Origin: Lasiosphaeris hirsuta
Lineage: Eukaryota; Ascomycota; Sordariomycetes; Sordariales; Lasiosphaeriaceae
Reading direction: 5' to 3'
NCBI GenBank assembly: GCA_030549175.1
Contig: JAUKUA010000004.1
Span: forward strand, 1,054,001-1,118,000
DNA: 64,000 nucleotides
Part shown: piece by piece, positions 47,312 to 59,574 of the stretch
Layout of the letters: each line of letters begins with the position of its first letter
Numbering within the stretch: the first letter of the stretch is position 1
Position numbers and translations under genes: made by a program
The notes under the pieces: generated by a model
Database searches by the model: none
What the model was told of the DNA's origin: nothing
What the model saw: the letters and a program-made list of their open reading frames with translations, nothing else

Positions 47312-48143
47312 GGTTGTTGGTTGAACGAGAGACAGGGGAGAGATCGGGAGCCGTAGCCCCGCGAGGCCCGGGGATGGGATTCGGAGTCGGTGTGAGGGGG
47401 TCGGGAGTGATTAGGGGCGGTTATTGTTTTGACGCATCGGCTTACAGCAACGCGTCAGACAGCCAGTGCCGCAGTCGGTGCCGGAGCTGATCACTGCTAC
47501 ATGCAATCGATTGTGTGGATCGCGAGTCTAGCCGGATCTTAGGTATTGCCGTGGTGGAATTCTTAGAGGTCGGGTGTTTTGCTCAGCGCTGTGACGGACA
47601 AGTCCCCGATTTTTCGGAATGCGATGGCTTGCAGCGGGCTAGCCTCCCTGTTTGGGAATCGAATTGGGGCAGCTCCGCCACAGTTGTCGCTGTTGAGTTT
47701 GCTGTGGCTATAACCACGGAGTTAACGGATGTTAGGTGCAAAAAAAAAATTCAAAAATCCGCTATATTTGCGCCGAAGCAATCAGAATTAAGAAGATTTG
47801 AAACCAAAATTTCCATTGCCTGCTCAATAGCCCGAATACGTGGTCGTCAGGCGCAGACAGCAAGCCGAGGGAGGCATGGCGTATGGTTGCTGGCAGCAAG
47901 GCAGCCGGTCGACGTCATCGGCATTCGCGGCGACCGGGCCTTTAGGGGACCAAGACAGCTAGACACCCCACTGAGGCGGGTGCAGCCGGCGGCAATTCGG
48001 GACAGCGGAGGGTTGTAAAATCCGATGTGGCTTGTGACTGGGTTTGGGGCCTGGATGGCTGCACCGTCCCTTTCCCGTCCCAACGAATGTGAACAGCGTG
48101 CCCTGAAACTGTGTGATGGATAAGGGGCGTGGCCCGCACCGAC
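47312..48143. promoter_or_regulatory. Divergent promoter SPO7-like / CLD1-like genes
   Basis: 832 bp between divergent starts of two lipid-metabolism genes. An A-rich stretch lies near 47742-47755; no recognised motif. Confidence 0.6.
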
Positions 48144-49828
48144 ATGCTCAAGACGTATTCGAGTTCTTTTCTCCTGCCAAAGCGACTGAAGCTTATTTCC
48201 CTAGCTGCGCGGTTTGACGACCATAAGAGCAACATGACGACCGACGGCACCATTCCCGGGCCACGATCCCAACAACCCATGCTGGCCTCGCAGCGCGCGC
48301 AAGCGTCGGCACAGTCGCAGCCATCTAGCGACGGCGACCAAAAACCACAACGCGGCGCAATTGGCGCATATTTTCCCCTAGGCTACAAGGAGGCAGCTAC
48401 GCAATGGGTGAGTTTATTCTGACCTAAACGCCGCGGGGCAGTGAATTGACGAGACGGGCTTAAACGTAGTGGACAAGTATATCATCCCGCCAAGCCGAGC
48501 GAAATGTTCTCTCCCTCATCCCCTCCTTGAGGGAAGCCGACGGCGCCGAGACTTCGCAGGGAAACCATACTGCCAAAAATGACCCCTTCGGCCAGCGAGT
48601 ATGGCGCTCCTCAATGGTCCAGCTCTCGGGCAAAAATCGCGCCCTCAACGAACTCTCTATCCACCGTACCGATGAACAGGTCGACGATACCCTCGTTATG
48701 CTTCACGGCTACGGCGCTGGCCTAGGTTTCTTCTACAAGAACTTTGAGCCCCTAAGCCGGGCAAAGGGCTGGCAGCTGTACGCTCTGGATATGCTCGGTA
48801 TGGGTAATTCGACTCGGCCGCCCTTCAAGATCAAGGCGACAAACCCGAAGGAAAAGATCGCCGAGGCCGAAAACTGGTTTATCGACGCCCTGGAGGAGTG
48901 GCGGCGCGTCCGCAAGATCGAGAAGTTTACATTGATGGGACATTCTCTCGGCGGCTATTTGGCAGTTTCATACGCCCTCAAATACCCCGGGCGACTCAAT
49001 AAGCTCATCCTCGCTTCCCCCGTCGGCATCCCCGAAGATCCATGGGCCGTGAACGCCGACATGCCCGAGCCTGAGGAGTCGACCATGGCCAATGAGTTCA
49101 CCCAGGATCAGGAGAGCATCGCAAACGGCAGGCCAGCACCCGGCAGCGACAACAACAATTTTATGCGCGCTCGCGACAAAAAAGCCGCCGCCGCCGCCAA
49201 CCCCAACTCCACCACTCCGCCCAAGCGACCTCTCCCGAGCTGGCTCGTCTGGCTCTGGGACGCCAACGTCTCCCCCTTCAGCATCGTCCGCATGACGGGC
49301 CCGCTCGGCCCGCGCTTCGTCTCGGGCTGGACGTCGCGCCGGTTCAACCACCTGCCGCCCGACGAGAAGGAGGCCCTCCACACGTACTCGTACTCGCTCT
49401 TCCGTCAAAAGGGGAGCGGTGAGTACGCCCTCCCTTACATCCTCGCCCCTGGCGCCTTCGCCCGCAGTCCGGTCATCAACCGAATCCAGGACGTCGGGCG
49501 GCAGGTCGTCAAGCCCGCCACCGGGGCCAAGCCGGCTGTAAGAGAGACGGGTTTCCCGATCGTGTTTATGTATGGTGACAATGACTGGATGGATGTCGCG
49601 GGAGGTTTTGCGGCTGAGGAGAAGGTGAAGCAGGGGATCGTCAAGGCACTGCTGAACGTGACCGAGGAGGAGAAGAGGCGCGAGGGCGGTAGTGCCAAGG
49701 TAGTGATTGTCAGCAAGGCGGGGCATCACCTGTACATTGATAACGCCGATGAGTTCAATGCGTATATCAGAAAGGAAATGGAGGAGACGAGGGCGCAGGG
49801 TTTGAGGGAAAGGGCTATGCGCTCGTGA
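48144..49828 (+). CDS. Alpha/beta hydrolase of the CLD1/ABHD4-5 family (cardiolipin lipase-like)
   Basis: Exons 48144-48407 and 48470-49828 (540 residues; 62-nt intron GTGAGT...GTAG, junction TQW-WTSIS). Hydrolase motifs in order: oxyanion region LVMLHGYGAGLGFFYKN, DMLGMGNSTRPPF, nucleophile elbow GHSLGGYLAVSYALKYPGR, acid region VFMYGDNDWMDVAGG, and His region SKAGHHLYIDNADEFN. Ser, Asp and His of the triad are therefore present. An Ala/Asn-rich insert separates the cap (near 49130-49230). Yeast Cld1 removes an acyl chain from mitochondrial cardiolipin before remodelling; Ict1/ABHD5 relatives act on lysophosphatidate. The N terminus has Lys/Arg and Ser/Leu without acidic residues for the first 20 or so, fitting a mitochondrial presequence. 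Confidence 0.88.
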
Positions 49829-50348
49829 TGGGAATAGCGGTAGGTTAATGGCTCTGCCGAGGGGCTCGATTGCATGGACGGCGTTTGGGAGTTATCATAA
49901 GTTGGCTGTTACAAGAAAGGGGGAGACTTAATTTAGCCTCGGAGCCATCGGAAGCTTTTTTTTTAAAAAAAAAAATGCTTGGTTGATTACCGCTTGGAGG
50001 CATGACACGGGTGTTTCCGTGTCTCAGGGGAACTTTACATCTTGCTCGATGTGAGCCGGCTAGGTTCAACCTCTGAATATTGTTTTGTCATTGTCCCATT
50101 CAGGACCTAGATCTATAGAATTGTCAGAGATGCTCAAGATATGCCAAAGTACCTACCCCTCTATGTACTTGTCTCTTTCCGTTGCAACAGGGCACATCTA
50201 TTCAACCCGCCAAGAATTACTTCAAGTTCAAATGGACCCCTTGACAGAGCTGGATCAATCTCATGGCGCGACTTTGACATTCCCCAACCACAACCAACAC
50301 TAAAAAAAAGTAACACACACCACAAGAAGGACAAAAATAAAAATATAT
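49829..50348. other. 3' flank with T/A palindromic run
   Basis: Downstream of the CLD1-like gene. A run of T followed by A (49957-49975) could fold as a hairpin. No gene seen. Confidence 0.5.
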
Positions 50349-50442
50349 CGACGTAGGCCGGACTTGAATCGACGCTCCCGAAGGAACAAGATATCCTGGA
50401 AGATTCCTAGTCTTGCGCATTAGACCACTCTGCCACCACGCC
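50349..50442 (-). tRNA. Type-II tRNA, anticodon reads AGG, with probable 12-nt intron
   Basis: On the minus strand: acceptor GGCGTGG pairs with CTACGTC (two G-U pairs), discriminator G at 50349. D-arm GCA...TGC, anticodon stem CAAGA/TCTTG (perfect if a 12-nt intron at 50393-50404 is removed), variable hairpin TTCC-TTC-GGGA, T-loop TTCAAGT. The long variable arm puts it in the Ser/Leu class and G73 favours Ser, but the loop CTAGGA places AGG at 34-36, a proline anticodon. The T-stem pair next to the loop is A-C instead of G-C. It is either a mutated Ser/Leu gene, a pseudogene, or a chimeric tRNA. Confidence 0.75.
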
Positions 50443-51005
50443 CTAGTGAGTCCCGACTGGGCTGTTGATGGAGTACAGTCCCGTCGGAATCGCCTAAGCA
50501 CCCACAAGCAAGAAGGGGGGATCTAGACAAAAAAGATAGCTAAAGAGATCGCGGGCGGGGTTGAACTGAAGCCATGGGGGGAAGTGATGGAGTAGAGATG
50601 ATCGAGCCAAGGGTCGCAGGATGGCAACTTCACTCTGGTGCCTAATGTTAGCCTGAGACTTTCTTACTTCTTAGCCTAGATTTACTTTCTTACCTGAACA
50701 TACCGGACTCTCCAGCTGTTATTGCTACCAGATTCCACGGCTATACATTGGTAGTCGTCGATAAGACCCAATGAATCAGATCAATGAATCAGATTTCTTA
50801 TTTGGCGAAAGTTAGTTCTTACTTCAACGAAGATACCTACTTATCCACCTTTCAAGCCTTCTAATCTGGCTCCCATGATAAAAGATCAAACAAGGTGGTA
50901 AGCGAGCCTTGTTTCTGGCCGTTAAAATTGGTTGAGAAATCTCTTATTCCAAACCTTGATTCAGGGGCCATATCTCGCTCCACCAGAGTAGAGGGCAGCA
51001 AAAAT
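50443..51005. other. A/T-rich spacer between tRNAs
   Basis: No coding frame. Short direct repeat aatgaatcagat (50771-50793). Confidence 0.5.
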
Positions 51006-51077
51006 CGATCCACCCAGGTCTCGAACCTGGAACCTCCTGATTCGTAGTCAGACGCTCTACCATTGAGCCAGCGGACC
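51006..51077 (-). tRNA. tRNA-Arg (ACG)
   Basis: Full cloverleaf on the minus strand: acceptor GGTCCGC / GTGGATC (with two G-U pairs), discriminator G, D-arm GCTC-AATGGTA-GAGC, anticodon arm TCTGA-CTACGAA-TCAGG, T-arm CCAGG-TTCGAGA-CCTGG. U33 followed by ACG gives arginine (A34 would become inosine and read CGN). No intron; 72 nt. Confidence 0.95.
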
Positions 51078-52162
51078 ACTTGCTGAGTGATAATTGTGAT
51101 TGTGTGGTTTACCAGATTCTGTTTGCGAGACTTTCGGGTTTGGTCAGCCCCACATATCCAGGCAGGATGCCCCTATTCAATGTTTGGAAAGTTTCCATTG
51201 TCGATGCGGCCGACATGGATATCAGGTGTCAAGCGCTGTTAGGTGTTAATACAGCATATATGGAGCAGTGTGAACCATGTCGTTGCGAACAATACTCTTT
51301 GGAAATAGGTAGCTAAAACTTTGTCCCAAGAGTTTTGCTCATCGATATAAAGTCGCAAAATCTTATGATTATCATTGGTACATACCTAGGTAGGTATCCA
51401 GATAAACTCTCATCTCGTCTTCTCCTCCAAGAGCAATACTTCGTCTTTCGTCGGGTTTTACTCCCCGACATCTCATCCCTGGAAAGTACCTAGGGATTAT
51501 AAGAAACAATGGGCTATCCTTTATCGATATGAACGTGATGCAGCCCAAGTCAGTCACAAGATAGTAGTAATCTCAACACGAAACCAAAAGGCTAGGGACC
51601 CTCTGCTACGTGCCCAAGGCATTCTAATGAATGGCAGAAAGCTTGTGAAGATGAGACTCTCTCCAAGTTGACAACCCTTACAGAAAGTATTAATGCCTAC
51701 CTAAACTAGGCTTTTCCCCCAGTAAGCAGTGGCAATCCGGATCCCAATTAGAGCCATCATGGCAATGTACATTTTCCATCTATACACCTCTCTCCCGATG
51801 ACAGGCAATGTCGAGACCCGACATCTTATATCCGTAAACTCATTAGCACCCCTTCTCCTCTTCTATCTTGCCTCATCGCCCCCGCCTCCCATTTGCTCCT
51901 CCGCACTAGGTTTCCAAAATCATTACGGTACTAACTTAATCAAGTAGAATGGTAAACAGACATCGTACTCCGCCCCAACGACAGCATACAGATAAATGTA
52001 TACACCCGAAAGAGCAGCAGACCACCCCGATTCGCAGTAAGGACTGAATGCACACAGGAACACCTAGCCCAACGCCTCATGGCGAAAAAGAAACAGAGCC
52101 GTGTCCAAGCGACAATTACCCCGAATACCTTTCCTCACAACACTTTACTGCATTATATACTC
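51078..52162. other. A/T-rich spacer downstream of tRNA and kelch gene
   Basis: About 1.1 kb without supported gene, richer in A/T than the neighbours, with several CTAGG/TACCTA-like words (51384-51402, 51487-51494, 51698-51711). Could be degenerate DNA often found near fungal tRNA genes. Confidence 0.45.
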
Positions 52163-55004
52163 CTAAGGATTCCGCTCGGGCCCTGTGCCAGCATGCGGCC
52201 CCAGGTCGTTCATATCCTCCCTGCTCTCGTGAAATACACTCCTCCTCAGCGGGCTTGTCGGGCTTGTGCCGCTGGCAGTGGCACCCCTCTCCGTCACAGG
52301 CGCCGCCTCTTGCCCAGCGCTCACGTAATCGGCCGCTTCGACACCCGGCCCCGCGGTCGGCGGCGAGACTACCGTCTGCCCATCCCCATCGGAAAAGACA
52401 TCATTATGATCGACACTCTCGGCCACGGGCGACATGCCGCTCTCGCGCTCCTTCTCGCGTTCTGCTGCGAGACCCGTCGCAACCGAGCTGACGACACTGG
52501 TGTCGCTGATGGTTCGGAGATGCGCCTTATCTCTCTCGCTGATGTTTGACACGCCAGAGGGAACATAGCCGCGGCCCGTTGGGGCGGGGGATGTTGGCGT
52601 GGACTCCACAGTGTTGGCGATGGCGGCGGTGGAAGGTGTTTCGGCATACGTTGCGGGCGAACTAGCTGGCAGCTCGGTCGACGAGTATTGGTGTTGAGAG
52701 TGGTGCTGGCCGAGGGAGGCGGAAGAGGGGGAAATGGAGCTGGCGTGGTCAATCTGGTGTGTGCCAGTCGAGGAGTAATATGAGCCGTTGTTCAAGACAG
52801 GGCCAGCAATGAGTTTTTCTTCGCCAAGGTGTGAGTAACGGTTCATCACATCGAGATGGGTCAGGCCGGTATCGTGCAGTTCGACGCGAGGGGAAGTGTC
52901 TATGAAATGTCAGTAGTGCGCCGGGAATTATTGACTGGGTTAGGGGAGGAAAACGCACCCATTAGCTCGACAGGCGCCCGAATCTCCGTGTTCATCATCT
53001 CGGCCATGGACAACGGGTGCGTCGTCACACTCTCGAGGTCATCAGGACTGCTAGGTGTCTCTTCCGATGTGACGGTCCCCGCCTTGCCATCAGTGTTTTG
53101 TCCGCGCATCCAAGACATGATACGGTGGCCGTTGGTGTCTTCGGTGCCGGCCTCGCTCATTCCAGTGCGGCCCCTCAGAAGCTTGCGCCGCCTCCAGAGC
53201 AGGATCAAGACGGCAATCATGGTAAGGAACATCAGGCCCAGGACCACGCCGAGAACGGGCCCAAGGAAGGCTGGAGTGCCGCCGTCGCTCTGTGGCTCAA
53301 CCGTTACCGTGGGTAGAGTTGGGTTGGTATTGTTGGTGGGAGCCACAGACTCATACGGATAGTAAGTCGCGATCTTAGTTACCGGATACTTCTCTCCGAA
53401 AACGGAGGCCAAATCGGTCGCAGCCCAACCCGACGGTCCCGGTGTAGTTGCCGTGGCGCCACCGGTGGGAGATCCACCAATCTTGGAGACGACGGTATCG
53501 GGGATGGTATAGTTCGACCACTTCGCCGGGTCATAGCTCTTCAGCCAAGCGGCACTGGACACGTTGAAGACCCGAACGGTCTCTTTGAGACAAGTCAGAG
53601 CGCCGCCGGAGCTCTTCGTATAGCCTCCGATGGCAAACATCTGGTCGGGATATGGCATGAAGCACTTGTGCCCAGCACGTCCGGGGCCGGTCCCTACTGA
53701 GACCTTGACCCAGGTAAAAGACGGGATGGACAAAACCCACACGTCATCGTTGAACTCCTCGGTCTTTGTCAAGCCGGTATAGCCGCCATAGTAGTAGATG
53801 CTGAAGCTGGATTGATCCTGAGCCGGGATGACAACGGAACAACCGCGAGTGAGCTGTCCCGGCCCGCCCACTGTCGGCTGGCTATACCACTTATCACTCG
53901 CGACGTCGTAGATGTTGATAGTCGACATGAAGGAGGGGCTTGTGGCTTTCTATAACAGCATTAGCATGGCGTCTGGGAAAATGTGTTTCTTACTGCTACG
54001 GGGAAACTAACACTGGCCGCCGCGTTAGACGACGTTCCGAGGTATCCGGTGAACTCGGGAAAGATGACACCTCCCAGGGCGACGAGAATGCCTTCCTTCC
54101 CTACGGGGACCCAAACAAGCTCGGGGTTCGCGCGTCCAGGGATGCTCGATGGCAATGTTACGTTCTTCCAAGTCTCCTTCTGTTGAGTTGTCATGTCCAA
54201 CGTGATGAAAGTGCTAGAGACGTTGATGGCCGTGAGAGATTCGTTAAAGCTCGGCTCGTAAATCGGACCCCAGCCGGGTGCGTGCATGCCCGAGAAGTAC
54301 CACGCCTTGTTCTCAGAGGGGGCCGAGGCCCCTCCTCCGTACGCAAGATATCGAGTCAAGTCAGAGGGGAGGTCGTCTTGAAGAAAGCCGGAGCTGAAGA
54401 TCTCCTTCTCTGGCCCGTACTGGTACTTCTGGAAAGCGATGATCTCATTCTTGTCCGGATCTGAGAAGCTGGTAGTCTGTCGCAGCATGCCGCCGTAGGT
54501 GAAAAACTCAGCATCGTTGCCCAGCATGGCCCCATCGAAGTAGTTGGGCGCATAGTTATTAGCCGCGCCTGACCCGCCAGCAGCCTTTGAGAGAGCTCCA
54601 AATACCGCCGTGATGTTGTCGGTAGTTGTGAAGGGCTTGCTGAAGTTGAGTGTATATACAATACCCAAAGGGTTGTCTACGGGGTAGTATCAGTACCCCC
54701 ATCACGTTCTCCTACGGACGATGATACTTACGGTCATTCACAGTTTGCCCGTAGGTTCCGTCGCTGAGGCCAGGAAGCCACCACAGACTTCCACCATCCA
54801 TATAGACGGTGTCGCGGATGACATGGGCTGTGACAGGTGTTAGATGGACTTCCTCGAGAGATACAGGTCAAGAAACTCACCTCGGAATTGAGCCCATTGG
54901 CATATGGTGGTGTTGACCTGATCAGCTGGCCATGCGGCCTGGCCGTGTGCGACGGAGGCAAAGGCCGTCACGGCGGCCAAGAGGCCGGCACCCGGCCCTA
55001 GCAT
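52163..55004 (-). CDS. Kelch-repeat single-pass membrane protein
   Basis: Five exons, 55004-54881, 54827-54732, 54676-53994, 53949-52959 and 52899-52163, join in phase to 876 residues. A signal peptide opens the protein (LLAAVTAFASVAHGQAA). The extracellular part has kelch-like blades: HVIRDTVYMDGGSLWWLPG, MLGNDAEFFTYGG, KAWYFSGMHAPGWG, SFSIYYYGGYTG, DDVWVLSIPSFTWVKV and GHKCFMPYPDQMFAIGGYT. A membrane helix (about residues 527-553, FLTMIAVLILLW) is followed by a basic stop RRRKLLRGR and a 300-residue Ser/Thr-rich cytoplasmic tail. This arrangement fits fungal kelch membrane proteins thought to act at the cell surface or septa; function here is inferred. Intron 3 is only 44 nt. Confidence 0.88.
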
Positions 55005-58000
55005 GGCGGCACGGAACGGGGTTTAATCGGAGAGGTGAGCGAACACCAGCCGGATGAAGGATCAGGCAAGACCGCTGATCCAGCACGTTGTAAACAAACG
55101 GCACTTAATCAAGACTCAAGCCAACTCCAGAGCCATCAGTCTTGGAGCGATAGTCAGTCACAAGGGTTCCCCGAAAGGGCTGTCTGCCAAGCTGTGTTAG
55201 ACAATGCAACAGGCACTTAGTTGCTCCGTCTGAGCGTGCGACTGGTTGCGTAGTGGTGCAACAAAGGAAGCTCGGTCTTGCACGAGTCCATTGAGAAGGT
55301 GTCTCAGGGAAACATTGCAGGCAGTATCTCGAATCAAAAGCACAGGGCACTCGATCTTACCGGACGGAACCAAAGTCTCCCAGATCAGTCAGACCCCACA
55401 GGTAGACAAGCCAATGATGAGCAGTGCAAGGTAGGATTGGGTGTGGCGAAAAAAGAGGCGGCCACGGGCAGCAGCGCGACAAAGAAGGGACGGCAAAAGG
55501 ACCAGACTCTGGTTCTCGAACGCCGGTGTTGAATTGACCCTCGGCAACCAGGCAATGGGGGCTGGTCTTGTGGTATTGCGAGCCCTACACAGTACACGAT
55601 GGAATACGGGGTCGTAGCACAGTTGACAGCAGTCGAACAGGTTGGGGGAGGGTTACAATTGTCCAGCAGCCGTCCAACGGAAGCCGGCCTAAGGCAATAA
55701 CAACGGAGAGAGACTCGGCGAGGACCCGGGAGGGATATGTGTGGCGGTCGACTGCGAGGGGCCTCGGTCGTTCTCAGCTCGTAGCTCGTCTTCCTTTGGG
55801 AAGGTCGTGTTTGCGGGCTGGATGCTGATGCTGGATGCTGGGCGCCCGACCATGACAATAGAGAAGAGGTGTGGCGAAGCCGGCTCTTGGTTGGCCCAGA
55901 CCCAAGTCAAAGTCCCAGCCCATGCTTGGCCGGACTAGACCGGATCCTCATTGGCGAGGTTCCCTCGGGGCCGAAGCGGTGGTCGACGAAGGGTTGTCAC
56001 CCTACCTTACCATCGTGTCATTCAGCTGCCACCTAGCTCACTACTTGCAAGGCTGAGGAAGCGGTCCGAGAAAGCTTGCTTGTGCGCGATATTCGTTCGG
56101 CCTCTGCGCTCTCTCTACCCCCCTCGTGCTCGCCATCATTTCCACCGTCGTCATATTGGCGGGCGAGTCGCGCATCCTGTGGCTGCGTAGTTTTGCAGAA
56201 TGTGTCTGATGCCTCTGTTGGGTGTCTTTGCCGCCACGAGTTCGTGTTGTGTTATCGCTCTGCGTGACTAGCTGCGGTGCAAGTGCTGACGGGCCAGTCG
56301 ACTGTGGACGGGGCCTGCCTGTCTTGCTCTCGCCAAGCAAGGGCTTTTTTGCTCACGCTTGGCGTGACCGACCGAAGCGGAGGAGTGGCTGTTCCCCGCT
56401 GTCGTACAAAGTACGACTCTGGGGGTGGTACAAGCACAACAGTTCCCCGGCTGGGCACCGCGCCCAGGCATGGTCGATGGACGATCCGGCTGCCACGATT
56501 CCGAGCGAGCCCCTCACTCGTCGATCTGATCTCAGAGAAGGAGAGCAATTGGCCTGGCCTCTGGGAATCTAGCGACACAGGAAGGATGTTGTTCGGCGTT
56601 ATGTTATGGGCTCCTAAGCGCAGGAGTGAAAAGCTCGGTAGCGCGATGCAGTTGCCTGCAATACCGTCCATCAAATAATAAGCTGACGCCACAACCATCA
56701 CGCCTTCCATCGCCGCTTAGCGTTTTATTTGATTAAGGCGCGCCGTTTAGAGTGGCTTTTGCGCTCCCCATAAGACTTGAGGCGTAGGTAGTGCACTATT
56801 AGGTAGCTTCCCTTTCTCAGCTAGTGGTGTTGCTGCCTGAAGTCTGGAGAGATCGAAGACGGCCTTGCCATCTCGTCGTCGCAATCGTGATTACCATAGC
56901 CTAGAGTGCCATTGACGTTGTTTTGATGTTGTTCGATGTTATTTACTCCTCGGGGTTCTTACCAGTCCGTGCCGCCGTTTCGTTGTTTCAATTGTATGAT
57001 TGCAAGGAGAAGAGCAGTCACTAAGCGGCCGCCAGTGCGTGTAAGTGTCAGTCAGTCGGAAGCGGCAGCGGCGGAGGGGCATTTTTGACAGCAGAGGCAG
57101 AGAACAGAGGGCAATTGGCGCCAGATCGTGACGAGGCTAGACCTCGACAGGCAAGGTGGGGTGGGATGGACCCAATCACCCACCGCCAGCGTTCACGCCT
57201 CACCAGGGCAGCTCCCTGTCCGTTCCCTGCTCTTTCGTGCCTGCAGGGATGGCGTTCCTCTTCCCGTTGACCCGCGCATTGGCGCACGGAGCACGACACC
57301 CCCAACCCCTCCAATCCCTGCCGTCCCTTACCCTGCTGCTTGCTTCTTTCGCTTCTTTATTCTTTCAACAGCAAAGACCAACAACGGCTCGACGCAACGG
57401 CCTTACCCACACGAGGCCAGGCCCCGATTGGGAAGACCCCCCCCAGCCGCGCCAAGGTCCGAATATCTGCATGCGACGACAAGCTGACGAGCCCTTCCAG
57501 GGTTCTGATTGTCTGTTGTCCGTTCAACGCTCGCGGTGACTGGTCTGAGAGCGCAATGGACGCAACCGATGGATGAATATGGCCTAGTCAAGTGGCTTGT
57601 GATTCTAGTTCTAGCATCGCTGTTTTCACTCTCAGAGACCCCGGTGTTGTGTAGTCTCCTAGCGCAGTCAGTGCCACCAGTGCTGATGGCTGATGCGCCC
57701 GATGACTGATCGCGCCTTGAGGCGCTCCTCAATGCAAGGCACCATCTAGTGGCAGTCCCCTCCGCAGTGCCTAAATCCACCTCCGCAGTCCACCTCCGCA
57801 GCGCAACGCAGTGTCTGAGATGTCTCACGTCGGTGGCAGCAATGGTTGGCAACGGCCAACTAAAATCTACTTTGCTGTACAAAATCTGGAGAGATGGAAG
57901 TCGCAGCCGCGCGCGGAGCAGTGATAACATATCTTATCCATTCTCATTCAACGTCATAAATCCCGCTTCTTTTGTTCTTTCAAGCTGTCGCCGAGGTTTT

Positions 58001-59574
58001 ATTGCCAGGTGCCGAATCAAATATCACTATGCACAGGGCAATAGTTATGGCCGCCCGACCTGCTCGAACCGGGTTCTCCACTGCAGAATGCTCAGAGGAT
58101 GTGGTACAATTTACAAGCCGTTGGCTCTGGGAGCGAAGGCTGCCGTGCCGAGTCTGCCAAGTCTGCAAGCTCTCCTCCCAAATCGCCAGCACCCCTGGTA
58201 TCGGCAGAGATGCGAACAAAAATAAACCAGGTATCGAGGCCCAAAGGAGGGGGGACCCTCCCCTATGGCCTGTCCGAACTTGGACCCTGGTCTCTCAACT
58301 GCTCTCAAGCTCAGCCCCTCCAGGGCCTTTGCAAGGCCTGTCCAGTCACAAGCTGCCATCTCGACCCCCCTTTCCCCGGAGCCTCCCCACGCTCTGGGAA
58401 ATTGGCACCGTCTTTGTCATCGACTCATTTCAGGCAAGGACCTTTGGCACATCGGTCGCCGTCAATATTCGATACTACACCACACGTGTATGTACGGACA
58501 CGTCCGAGTGCCCGGAGAACCCTGGGAAGGGTCACCCTGGGCCACCTTGGGTAGGATCATCAAATTACCACCATGCGCCACAGAGGTAAACACGGCCCCT
58601 ACCCATCTCTAGGTTAGACGCCGAAGTCAGGAGAGGGGCAAAAGGGGCGAGAGAAGAGGGAGAAATGAGAAGAATGAGGGTAAAAACATCAGAACTTGTG
58701 AGAGCAACAACTAACTACCGTGGAGCAGGTCGTCCCAGAGGAGGCGAAAAATAGCGGCAGATGTGGGCATCGTCCCTGCTGTTCCTGCTGCTTGCACAAC
58801 AGCAAGGCAGGCCCGCATGTACGGCCAAGCTAGGAAATCGCCGCACAATGTAATTGGGTTCCCGTTTTTTGGACGGTCGAGCTCCATGGGATCCGGCTGC
58901 CAGATCCACCAACAGGGGTAGCAAAGCTATCGAGGCTATCACACACCCCAGCGTCCGTTCGGTGATAGGTCAGGGCCTGCCTGTACGAGCCATGTACGTG
59001 TGTGGTGCTTCCCCATGATGCCATGCGGGCGAGTGCCTCGCTTCTCGGAATTCTTGGAGCTTGGAGCTCTCCAAGCTCTTTGTTCCTCTGGTTCAAGAGC
59101 TTCTCTTTTGTCTATCTGGTAACCAAACAAGGTCGAGGTGTCTCTTATCCAGTTTATACAAGGTCGGCCAACTTGCTCATTCCTTATTATCATAACTGGC
59201 AAAGCTCTGTGCTGTGCCGACTTCGATCGTTGGGCTTGTTGACTTGGACCAGAAAAGTGTGTGTCTGCCTGCCAAGCTAATCGCCCCATTGGCTCATTCC
59301 TCCTCGCAATCTTCAAAGGTGCCCAGGGTCAGTCGCTCGGCACACTCCCCCCGAGGCATCTCCCAGCCCTAGCCGCAGTATATACTCGGTAGGTCCCGCC
59401 ACTGGCCCATCTCTCCCATCCATTTCGTCTGCAACTTCATGTCCAACCTCTCTGGCGCACCGCTCGCTCGCTGTTGCCCTGTCACTCGCTCGACGATCCG
59501 AGGCTTCGATCACTCGTTCGTCTACACCACCACCACGCCGGTCTGAGTTGGAATAAGGGACATTTCGAGGAACG
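55005..59574. other. Gene-poor spacer of 4.6 kb
   Basis: No frame on either strand has a recognisable domain or spliceable partner; long frames (57403-57930 -, 57972-58589 +) have no supporting motif. It must contain the promoters of the kelch gene (left) and the wall-protein gene (right). The right end, 59440-59570, is rich in CTCGCTCG-type words. Confidence 0.5.

Noticed and set aside
57403..58589. Several overlapping frames of 130-205 codons on both strands
   Set aside because: No motif, and frames conflict with one another; treated as spacer.
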